Shown: in pieces, positions 7,777 to 14,153 of the stretch
Position numbering within the stretch: the stretch's first letter is position 1
How the letters are laid out: each line of letters starts with the position of its first letter
Origin: UBA7805 sp036146215
GTDB lineage: Bacteria > Planctomycetota > Planctomycetia > Pirellulales > UBA7805
DNA: 16,821 bases
Direction of reading: 5' to 3'
Assembly: GCA_036146215.1 (NCBI GenBank)
Contig: JAYYJN010000157.1
Location: 1 to 16,821 of the forward strand
Made by a program: the position numbers and the translations under genes
Notes under the pieces: generated by a model
What the model saw: the letters and a program-made list of their open reading frames with translations, nothing else
Database searches by the model: none
Told to the model about the DNA's origin: nothing

Positions 7777-8832
7777 TTAGATAATATCTGCAAATTTCGG
7801 CTCCAGCCGATAGAAGTACATGCAGCCAAAAATAAATCCGAGGATCACCATGAGCGTAGAATATCCGAGCTCTCGCCACGGTAACGCATGTCCGAGCAAC
7901 GCCGCTCGAAAACTGGCAATTAGGCCATTCATCGGATTTAACTGTAATGCTTTTTTAACATAACCCCAGATTCCCAACTCTTCGTTTGAATCTGTCGTGG
8001 CATTTACTTGATTATCTGCTGTTTTATCTTGCGATTGCGCTGCTGCCTTCGCCACACTCTCATCTTGCTGCACCGCTGCAGGAGGAGAAGCATCTGCCGC
8101 TGGTTCATTGATTGACATATAGATGGCTGGAGTGGAAAACATCCAGAGTTGAACTAAAAACGGAATGGTGTGTTTGAAGTCGCGATAGGCGACATTGAGA
8201 GCGGCAAGCATCGTACCGACCCCGAGCGCCAACAAAATAGTCAGGAACAAGATCGGGAGTACCATGAACATAATGGGGCCCACGTGCACCCCTGACGTGT
8301 CAATCGTTGAGAAATTGACATAAAACACCATCACCATTAACAGCACGCTAAAAGAGACAAAAAAGTCAAATAGTGCCGAACCGACCGATGCAAAAGGAAT
8401 CGTTAGCCTGGGCACATAGACTTTTGTGACCAGAGGTGATGACATCAATAGGCTATTGCCCGCCTGCGCGATTCCAACCGCATAAAAATTCCAAAGAATC
8501 AGTGCTGAAAATGAAAAGAGTGGATACGGAATCCCATCTGTCGGAACTTTTGCCATTTTCCCAAAAACGATGGTGAACACGACCATGTACAGTGTGGGCT
8601 GTATCACAGCCCAGGCAATTCCCAGCAGTGACTGTTTGTACCGAATCTTGACATCCCGCCAAGTAAGGAAAAACAGAAGTTCCCGATAGCGCCACAACTC
8701 ACCGACGTTAACAAAGGCCCAGCCGGAGCGAGGTCGAATCGTGGTACCACGATCCGCCCGCGGTGGCTTTGGCAGAGCAGATTCGACCCGCGTAACATTT
8801 GTTTTCGCATCATCCATCAACGTATCGCTCAT
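7777..8832 (-). CDS. wzm: Polysaccharide ABC-2 exporter permease, Wzm-like
   Basis: Membrane subunit partnering the downstream ATPase; it forms the glycan channel across the inner membrane. It is an ABC2_membrane family protein with the hallmark amphipathic LWRYRELLFFLTWRDVKIRYKQ region before the first membrane segment, SLLGIAWAVIQP, and then about six hydrophobic segments ending near the C-terminus with GFIFGCMYFYRLEPKFADII. Between FSTPAIYMS and LNPMNGLIASFR lies a hydrophilic Ala/Asp/Gln/Ser-rich insertion of about 40 residues, where the family normally has a short outside loop. Start: I prefer ATG 8832 (MSDTLMDD). It overlaps the deacetylase stop as ATGA and has GGGAG nine bases upstream, which suggests translational coupling. 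An in-frame ATG at 8856 would add eight residues inside the deacetylase gene. Confidence 0.93.
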   Translation of the reverse strand: MSDTLMDDAKTNVTRVESALPKPPRADRGTTIRPRSGWAFVNVGELWRYRELLFFLTWRDVKIRYKQSLLGIAWAVIQPTLYMVVFTIVFGKMAKVPTDGIPYPLFSFSALILWNFYAVGIAQAGNSLLMSSPLVTKVYVPRLTIPFASVGSALFDFFVSFSVLLMVMVFYVNFSTIDTSGVHVGPIMFMVLPILFLTILLALGVGTMLAALNVAYRDFKHTIPFLVQLWMFSTPAIYMSINEPAADASPPAAVQQDESVAKAAAQSQDKTADNQVNATTDSNEELGIWGYVKKALQLNPMNGLIASFRAALLGHALPWRELGYSTLMVILGFIFGCMYFYRLEPKFADII

Positions 8833-9710
8833 CCGCAAACACTCCCGTTTGTGCATGCGTGCCCGGCCACAACGCGATCGACTCGCCCAAATTCAAATCG
8901 GCTCAGCAGCATACGCAGCTTGGTCTCAGTGCTTTGAAGGTTCACGTAATGTCTCATTTTCGACATTACCGAAGGCCCCGACAAGCGGGGCTGTTGCGGG
9001 TCTACTTCCCATGGATGAATATAGAACATAAACGGGTGGTTTGTACGTTTATTTACCCGAGACAGGCAATAACGCGTAAATGCAAATGGATAGAGGCGGA
9101 AGTAACCTCCCCCGGATACCGGCAAATTCCACCATCCGAGTTTGAATACCGTTGGCGGAAATTCGGCCAACCGACCCGAAGCTGTCTCTTGAAAATGGAT
9201 ATCAGGGCATGCGCCCGCAATACCGTAACGATCGTGATAAACGGGAAAGATCGACGAATCGATCTCAAAACCTTCCTCCACCAAAATTTCGAGTGCCCAA
9301 AGTGACTTTTGCGTAATTGAAAAACTGGGAGCTCGATAGGCTCGAATCGGGATCCCGAGTAAATCCTGTAACACGTCTCTGGAACGGGTTAGGTCTTCTC
9401 GAAACTCTTCGGGTGACTGGGAATAAATCAGGCGGTGCCAATAGCTATGCGAGCCAATCTCATGACCCCTGGCATGTAACTCCCTGACCAATTCGGGAAA
9501 TCTCTCTGCAACCCATCCCAAAATAAAAAAAGTGCCATGAACATTGGTTTCTTCTAAAAGATCGGCGATGCACAGAGTATTGGTTACAACACGACTTTCA
9601 AATTCAGGCCATCGTTCGCGGGCAACACTCGATTCGAATGCAGAGACCTGAAAGTAGTCTTCAACATCAACCGTAAAGGCATTAAGCATGGGGTCTGGAG
9701 ACGATTCCAT
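8829..9710 (-). CDS. Polysaccharide deacetylase, NodB fold with DUF3473 C-terminus (XrtA/PEP-CTERM-type)
   Basis: Carbohydrate esterase family 4-type deacetylase of 293 residues, expected to remove N- or O-acetyl groups from a polysaccharide using a metal ion. Visible motifs: LNAFTVDVEDYFQV (9-22) with the motif-1 aspartates D15 and D18, HEIGSHSYWH (83-92) carrying the metal-binding histidines H88 and H92, and RAPSFS (126-131). The C-terminal extension with PVSGGGYFRLYP and FYIHPWEVDPQQPR (229-242) is the DUF3473 signature seen in exosortase-associated deacetylases (TIGR03006 type, from memory). No signal peptide is visible, which is normal for this group. It begins 15 bp after the sugar transferase stop, and its stop overlaps the exporter permease start. 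ATG 9689 (MLNAFTVDVEDY) is an alternative start closer to the conserved domain. Confidence 0.94.
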   Translation of the reverse strand: MESSPDPMLNAFTVDVEDYFQVSAFESSVARERWPEFESRVVTNTLCIADLLEETNVHGTFFILGWVAERFPELVRELHARGHEIGSHSYWHRLIYSQSPEEFREDLTRSRDVLQDLLGIPIRAYRAPSFSITQKSLWALEILVEEGFEIDSSIFPVYHDRYGIAGACPDIHFQETASGRLAEFPPTVFKLGWWNLPVSGGGYFRLYPFAFTRYCLSRVNKRTNHPFMFYIHPWEVDPQQPRLSGPSVMSKMRHYVNLQSTETKLRMLLSRFEFGRVDRVVAGHACTNGSVCG

Positions 9711-9725
9711 GAGCGATGGCCATCT

Positions 9726-10661
9726 CTACGAAGGAAACGATCCCGTAGATCCTGAATCCGGATCTTCCATGCTACCAAGACCGCTTGCTTCAGCCAATTG
9801 CTCAGTTTGAAGTTCCGCATCACGGTCGGTTTCGGAAACTCCTTCATGGAATGGCAATTCAACCGAGGAATCCACTTTTTGGGTTGCCGATGTACCTTGA
9901 ACTAATTCATTTAAAGAAACGCTTTTTCTTTCGCGGTTTTGTGAAGACCCATCGCCTTCCTCCGCTTCTTTCGATTGAGGATGCGCATCGAGGGTATGCT
10001 TCGTGTGGAAAACGTTTTGGAGCGTCGTATGCTTCATTACCCCCAACCAATTTGCCGCATCAGAAGAACGCAAACCGACCATCTTGATCGCAGTACAAAA
10101 CGCGATTTTGATATCCAAGATCAAGGTCCCACTGCGGACATACTCCAAATCTAGGTCTAGCTTCTTTTGCACACTTTCAAGGTCACTGTCTGCGGGGAGT
10201 ATGATTTGCGCAAGACCCGTGATTCCAGGTTTGACGCTCAACCGACCAACATAACCGGGAATTTCCTGAGCAAGAAACTGCGTAAATTCCGGTCGCTCAG
10301 GCCTTGGTCCAATGATCGCCATCTCACCTTTAATGACATTGAATAATTGAGGCAATTCGTCGAGGTGCGATGCTCGCATAAATTTCCCCAAAGCGGTTAC
10401 GCGGGGATCTGAAATGCCAGCTGTCCAAACGGGGCCACTTTTAGATTCAGCATCATTGGCCATGGTCCGAATTTTATAGACCGTGAAAACCTCTCCCTTG
10501 AGACCAACTCTTGTTTGACGATAAATACCGGGTCCTCTGGAAGTCAATTTTGTAAGAATGACCAGTGCCCCGATGAATGGTAGGGCAAAAAATAACATGA
10601 GTATGGTGGCGACCATACCGAGCCAACCGAATCGTCCAAAATAAGACGACGGCTCAGGCAT
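9726..10661 (-). CDS. Sugar transferase (phosphoglycosyl transferase, PglC/WcaJ-type) with acidic tail
   Basis: Membrane-associated enzyme that starts glycan assembly by moving a sugar-1-phosphate from a nucleotide sugar to undecaprenyl phosphate. From the ATG at 10661 it has 311 residues. There is one hydrophobic re-entrant segment (WLGMVATILMLFFALPFIGALVIL), then LTSRGPGIYRQTRVGL, VYKIRTM, the catalytic Asp-Glu pair in HLDELPQLFNVIKGEM, IIGPRPERPEF and VKPGITGLAQI. This is the minimal single-helix type, without the multi-helix N-terminal half of WbaP or WcaJ. After the catalytic core comes a tail of about 85-90 residues rich in Glu, Ser, Gln and Asp, probably disordered, not seen in minimal family members. 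A TTG at 10757 would add 32 residues; neither start has a Shine-Dalgarno match, and I prefer ATG because the extra residues do not look conserved. First gene of the operon. Confidence 0.92.
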   Translation of the reverse strand: MPEPSSYFGRFGWLGMVATILMLFFALPFIGALVILTKLTSRGPGIYRQTRVGLKGEVFTVYKIRTMANDAESKSGPVWTAGISDPRVTALGKFMRASHLDELPQLFNVIKGEMAIIGPRPERPEFTQFLAQEIPGYVGRLSVKPGITGLAQIILPADSDLESVQKKLDLDLEYVRSGTLILDIKIAFCTAIKMVGLRSSDAANWLGVMKHTTLQNVFHTKHTLDAHPQSKEAEEGDGSSQNRERKSVSLNELVQGTSATQKVDSSVELPFHEGVSETDRDAELQTEQLAEASGLGSMEDPDSGSTGSFPS

Positions 10662-10766
10662 AGGCGAAAGCTCGTTACTTGGTGCGGACAACGAATTCTC
10701 CGAACTCACAAAGAAGTAGTGAAAATAAGACGCGATGAGATAACGATGGGAACTCAAAATAACATT

Positions 10767-11039
10767 TTATCCGGCGACCAAAATAGGCCACGGCGACTGC
10801 CGTCTTTCTCGGATATCCACAGGATAGCTATCTCTGCTCAACAGTTCAAATATTTTGCATAAAAACTCTTGGAAAGCATCTGGCATAATCGGCAAAACTG
10901 GCTTAATTCCCCAACCGTGAGTGATCTGCCAGCAATCATGCACTCCGCAGTCGTCACCTGGCCCAGTTATTGAACACATGGTGGACACATGGCTTACTCG
11001 TGCGACCTTGCTCTTGGGCGGTGTAAAGGTTGCAGCCAT
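10767..11039 (-). CDS. Doubtful small ORF, hypothetical protein (90 aa)
   Basis: Not recognised. It opens at ATG 11039 (MAATFTPPKSKVARVSH) and reads 90 codons to a TAA that is in the same frame as, and only nine bases before, the TTG alternative start of the sugar transferase. The product is rich in Cys, Trp and Pro, with no clear domain, signal peptide or membrane segment. No Shine-Dalgarno sequence is visible. Its position ahead of the operon would fit a leader-encoded small protein, but it may be a chance reading frame. Confidence 0.2.
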   Translation of the reverse strand: MAATFTPPKSKVARVSHVSTMCSITGPGDDCGVHDCWQITHGWGIKPVLPIMPDAFQEFLCKIFELLSRDSYPVDIRERRQSPWPILVAG

Positions 11040-11201
11040 ACGAGTGTGTCAGCCCCCGAAATAAAGTGTGGCAATTTAAAAAACAGCGATTCGAAGCCGA
11101 AGCAAACTCTTCCTGGTCAGGTGATCAGCACTGTTACGAGTGAGGCCGATACGGAAATCTCAGAGTTAGCAGACACCTTGCAGAGGTGGTTCCGAAACTA
11201 G
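10989..11201 (+). CDS. Doubtful small ORF, hypothetical protein (70 aa)
   Basis: Not recognised. It runs from ATG 10989 (MAYSCDLALGRCKGCSH) to a TAG at 11199-11201. The first half has a CKGC pair and the second half is a possible amphipathic helix ending ELADTLQRWFRN. It is the only plus-strand candidate between sugar transferase and der, and its first 51 bases overlap the minus-strand ORF, so at most one of the two is likely real. No ribosome-binding site is visible. Confidence 0.2.
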   Translation: MAYSCDLALGRCKGCSHTSVSAPEIKCGNLKNSDSKPKQTLPGQVISTVTSEADTEISELADTLQRWFRN

Positions 11202-11234
11202 ACAGAATCGCAGTTCTTTTCAGGATTCGCCTAG

Positions 11235-11244
11235 TTCACGTGAA
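11235..11244. promoter_or_regulatory. parS-like palindrome core next to parA
   Basis: TTCACGTGAA is a perfect 10-bp palindrome, 7 bp past the parA stop codon. It equals the central ten bases of the bacterial parS consensus (TGTTTCACGTGAAACA), the site bound by ParB. Over the full 16 positions (11,232-11,247) 12 match, with mismatches only in the flanks. The location beside a Soj/ParA gene makes it more than chance; the flanking mismatches may weaken binding. Confidence 0.45.
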
Positions 11245-11251
11245 ATGGAGG

Positions 11252-12073
11252 TCAAGCTGCGGCACGTGCTCTTGAATCACCTTCGCTGCGCCCCGCCAGT
11301 AATTCATCAGCCATCTGGCGATAGTCGACCGCTCCATTGGACTCGGGAGCGTAATTGAAAATCGAACGTCCAAAACTGGGCGCCTCCGCCAACCGGATAT
11401 TGCGACGGATGCGTGAGGAGAAAACTTTTGCTTCAGCCCATGGCACAGCTTGGTCTCGAGATTGCTCGAAAAATTGCTCAACGTCGCGACTCACCTCGGC
11501 AGCCAAACGAGTACCCGAATCAAACATACAGAACGCCACTCCCATCAATTTCAAATTCGGATTCAACTCCTGTGCCACCAAATGAATAGTTTGCAAAAGT
11601 TTACTAAGCCCGTGCAAAGCGAGAAAATGGGGCTGCATCGGCAAAATAACCTCGTCGACAGCGGCCAAGGCATTAATGGTCAAAACGCCAAGCGACGGAG
11701 GACAATCAATGATCACATAGTCGTATTGATCAGAAACTTCCATCAAACGATTTTTAAGAATCAAGTCCCGCCCCTCGACATGGGATAGTTCCATTTCTGC
11801 TGCGGCAAGATCAATGTGACTTCCCGCGCAGCACAGGTTAGACTCGATATTACGTGTCGCCTCTTGCAAGGGTGCTTTTCCACACAACACTTCGTAGATT
11901 GACAATTCCCCGGGCGAAAGCTCCATTCCCATGTGGAGTGTAGCGTGCGCCTGGGGATCCATATCAATCACTAGAACCCGCTGCCCGCTTTCTGCCAGCG
12001 CCGCTGCAACATTGACAGTTGTGGTGGTCTTACCGACGCCACCCTTCTGATTAATTACTGCGATCGATCGCAT
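11252..12073 (-). CDS. parA: ParA/Soj-family ATPase, orphan (no parB in window)
   Basis: Walker-type partition ATPase of 273 residues, close to the usual chromosomal Soj length. ParA proteins form ATP-dependent dimers on the nucleoid and drive segregation of ParB-parS complexes or position other cargoes. The deviant Walker A is QKGGVGKTT (9-17) with the signature lysine, followed by VLVIDMDPQAH (33-43), Walker B DYVIIDCPPS (118-127), and RRNIRLAEAPSFGRS near the C-terminus, typical of Soj. The C-terminal dozen residues (SEGDSRARAAA) are variable. ATG 12073 is chosen because the upstream in-frame TTG adds just one residue. No ParB gene adjoins it on either side, unlike the classical parAB operon. 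A parS-like core lies directly downstream. A role in chromosome segregation is likely but not proven; other orphan ParA proteins position different cargo. Confidence 0.93.
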   Translation of the reverse strand: MRSIAVINQKGGVGKTTTTVNVAAALAESGQRVLVIDMDPQAHATLHMGMELSPGELSIYEVLCGKAPLQEATRNIESNLCCAGSHIDLAAAEMELSHVEGRDLILKNRLMEVSDQYDYVIIDCPPSLGVLTINALAAVDEVILPMQPHFLALHGLSKLLQTIHLVAQELNPNLKLMGVAFCMFDSGTRLAAEVSRDVEQFFEQSRDQAVPWAEAKVFSSRIRRNIRLAEAPSFGRSIFNYAPESNGAVDYRQMADELLAGRSEGDSRARAAA

Positions 12074-12462
12074 CAAGGCCTCCCAGAGCGGTCCACTGAC
12101 TTCGATTTACTGGCTTTAAGCGGTGGGATTGTAAAGATCGGATTGGGCTAGTGATAGACCAATTGGGTATCTGAATACGACATCTTTGCAGAAAAAAGAA
12201 TACCATCATGCGTGCAATGCATGCATTGGCCGCTACGAGATAAAGAACACCGAAAACGACCACATTCGGTTTTAGGAATCGAGCAATCTGCCGATGGGAT
12301 TCTAATTGGCTCCCATGCTTGTCACCTATTTGCCATATTTAAAACCCATGAAGATCGACAGCACGGTGATCAAACTGCTCCCTTTCACCGACCAGACTGG
12401 CAAAACAATTTTTTCTTATTCACCACCTTAACTAATTAAATTCTACGGAGAATATCGGCAAA
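12074..12462. other. 389-bp gap between der and parA
   Basis: No credible gene: reading frames here run into parA or are antisense with poor composition. It must hold the parA promoter; TACAAT (minus, 12133-12128) is a good -10 match 55 bp before the parA start, but a convincing -35 is lacking. A perfect 14-bp palindrome lies at 12,215-12,228. The AT-rich stretch after the der stop contains no hairpin with a T-run. Confidence 0.5.
12215..12228. repeat. Perfect 14-bp palindrome upstream of parA
   Basis: CAATGCATGCATTG reads the same on both strands. It lies about 140 bp upstream of the parA start, in a gap without genes, so it could be an operator. No regulator is assigned. Confidence 0.4.
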
Positions 12463-13830
12463 CTATTTTGGCGCAGTATTCACCTCATCTCTCGCATCAT
12501 CCCGATCACGGCTACGCAGATAAAGCTTAATCGGCACTTCACTGCATTCAAGATTATCGCGCATGGCCCGAAGTAAATATCGGCGGTAAGGTGCTGCAAA
12601 CGACTTTGGATTTTTACAAAACATGACGATCGTGGGGGGACGGACGCTCACTTGTGTCGCATAATAGATTTTTGCCTGATGATGATTATCCAAGGGCGGA
12701 GGATTGTACTCCAACGCGCTTCTTAAAATTTTATTAAGCAAAGCTGTCGGAGCACGAGACTGTGATTGCTTAAATAGCATTTGCGCGTGATTCACAAGCG
12801 CTTTCACGTTCCTACCGGTTTTCGCCGTGATAAATGCAATTGGGACATACGGCATGGTCCGAAACGTATCGTGCAAATATTGCACCCATTTATCAGTGGG
12901 CATACTGGCCGCATTAAGATCCCACTTGTTTACCACAAAAATACAAGGCTTGTATTGACTGGCAATCGTATCGCAAAGCTGCTTATCCACTTTACTTATA
13001 CGTTGCCCTGCATCAAAAAACATCAACACCACATCTGAACGTCGAATGCTTCGTTGCGCTCGATGCAAACCATAAAAATCGATATCGGTTTTTACGCTTT
13101 TTCTACGACGTAAACCGGGTGTGTCTATCGCAGTAAAAACCTTCCCGTCAATTTCAAACCGCACGTCGACGCTATCTCGGGTCGTTCCGGGAATTTCGCT
13201 TACAATGACCCGATCGCTACCGGCAAGTTCATTGATAAAAGTGCTTTTCCCTACATTGCGACGACCAACAATTGCGATTTTTGCATGCGTCTCGGTGACC
13301 GATTCAGAGTTTTCCTCGACGTCAACAGTTGCGGGCAGTCGCTCCACAATCAGATCAAGAAGTGTTTGACGACCTCTATTTTGCGTCACGCTTGTTCGCA
13401 CCAAGCGACCGCGCCCTAACTTGTAAAACGCATCTGCGTTGGGGTCGAGTGCTTCATTATCGGTCTTATTCGCCACACAAAGCACGGGTGTATCGACAAG
13501 ATGCCTTAGTCGTTTTGCGACTTGGTCATCTAAAGGCATCGCGCCCGTTTGTGTGTCAACAACAAACAATATCACATCCGCCGAATCGATTGCCGCCTGA
13601 ATCTGTTCTTCAATTTGTTCAGTCAGATTATCCACGTCGTCGCAACCGATTCCTCCTGTGTCAACCAATTCGAAGTAACGGCCATCATGGCACATAAGAA
13701 AGGAAAGACGATCTCGGGTAACTCCCGCTTGATCATCCACAATCGCCAATCGCTTTTGGGCCAGCCAATTGAACAGGCTCGATTTCCCTACATTGGGACG
13801 GCCAACGATTGCTACTTGAGGAAGTCCCAT
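12463..13830 (-). CDS. der: Ribosome-assembly GTPase Der (EngA)
   Basis: Tandem-domain GTPase needed for assembly of the 50S ribosomal subunit; 455 residues, within the usual range. First G domain: GRPNVGKSS (10-18), AGVTRDR (35-41), DTGGIG (57-62), NKTD (121-124). Second G domain: GRRNVGKST (189-197), PGTTRDSVD (214-222), DTPGLRRRK (236-244), NKWDL (301-305). The KH-like C-terminal domain follows from about 360 to 440 and includes NPPPLDNHHQAKIYYATQ and SVRPPTIVMFCKNP. In the first domain the usual SA of the G5 loop appears as SV (TSVTQNRG). ATG 13830 fits the conserved family N-terminus MGLPQVAIVG. It is separated from parA by 389 bp and is divergent from ung, so it is probably transcribed alone from the 323-bp divergent region. 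Confidence 0.98.
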   Translation of the reverse strand: MGLPQVAIVGRPNVGKSSLFNWLAQKRLAIVDDQAGVTRDRLSFLMCHDGRYFELVDTGGIGCDDVDNLTEQIEEQIQAAIDSADVILFVVDTQTGAMPLDDQVAKRLRHLVDTPVLCVANKTDNEALDPNADAFYKLGRGRLVRTSVTQNRGRQTLLDLIVERLPATVDVEENSESVTETHAKIAIVGRRNVGKSTFINELAGSDRVIVSEIPGTTRDSVDVRFEIDGKVFTAIDTPGLRRRKSVKTDIDFYGLHRAQRSIRRSDVVLMFFDAGQRISKVDKQLCDTIASQYKPCIFVVNKWDLNAASMPTDKWVQYLHDTFRTMPYVPIAFITAKTGRNVKALVNHAQMLFKQSQSRAPTALLNKILRSALEYNPPPLDNHHQAKIYYATQVSVRPPTIVMFCKNPKSFAAPYRRYLLRAMRDNLECSEVPIKLYLRSRDRDDARDEVNTAPK

Positions 13831-14153
13831 GGCAAATTGGTTTATCCTATAAACGGAATCATTGCGTTGATGCTATTGATTTACGCGCAATCGTTTTCGA
13901 ATGATCCGAAACATCTCAGCACGCCCCTCGACTATCGCGAGCAAGAAAAGCCATCCAGTGGAATGAAGCGCGCGAGCAAATTTAGGCTCAAACGTTAGTG
14001 AAACAGTTCCAATCCATATTAAAGCTGTAACGCGAGTCATGATACCCTACTGAAAAAGAGAATTCCAACTGAACACTGGACGTAAGGATGAACTAACCCC
14101 TATACTTTGCCGAGTCATTAAGACAAAACCGATTAAATGGGCAATAGGTTGTC
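13831..14153. other. Divergent gap between der and ung
   Basis: This 323-bp region must carry promoters for both genes. A short inverted repeat GTTTAT/ATAAAC (13,840-13,854) lies just before der. A 42-codon plus-strand frame (13,870-13,998; MLLIYAQSFSNDPKHL, basic tail) is open but has no recognisable family or ribosome-binding site, and I do not call it a gene. The ung promoter candidate is listed separately. Nothing else is visible. Confidence 0.5.
14077..14106 (+). promoter_or_regulatory. Candidate sigma-70-type promoter for ung
   Basis: A -35-like TGGACG (14,077-14,082; four of six consensus bases) and a -10-like TATACT (14,101-14,106; five of six) are separated by 18 bp. Transcription would begin near 14,113, giving a leader of about 40 nt before the ATG at 14,154. 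This placement favours the long form of Ung. Confidence 0.4.

Larger units (their letters stand above)
10662..11251. other. Gap between parA and the polysaccharide operon, with doubtful small ORFs
   Basis: About 590 bp without a convincing gene. It should carry the promoter of the polysaccharide operon. TAAAAT (minus strand, overlapping the TAA at 10767-10769) could be a -10 box, but no good -35 stands 16-18 bp upstream. Two small ORFs, one per strand, overlap each other in 10,989-11,039. The parS-like palindrome sits at the right end. A TATCCACA segment near 10,813-10,820 is one base off a DnaA box but stands alone. Confidence 0.5.

Noticed and set aside
8799..9305. A 168-codon plus-strand frame antisense to the deacetylase and the permease start
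   Set aside because: It lies opposite two well-supported genes, has no recognisable domain and is explained by their codon structure.
10767..11254. Replication origin next to parA
   Set aside because: A parS-like core and one near-match to a DnaA box are present, but there is no cluster of DnaA boxes and no dnaA, gidA or rnpA genes.
12051..12263. A 70-codon minus-strand frame overlapping the parA start
   Set aside because: Hydrophobic start but no continuation of a family, and it overlaps the ParA Walker A coding region in another frame.
13549..13998. A 149-codon plus-strand frame antisense to der and running into the divergent gap
   Set aside because: Most of it is antisense to the strongly conserved first G domain of der and it shows no family features; treated as a shadow frame.
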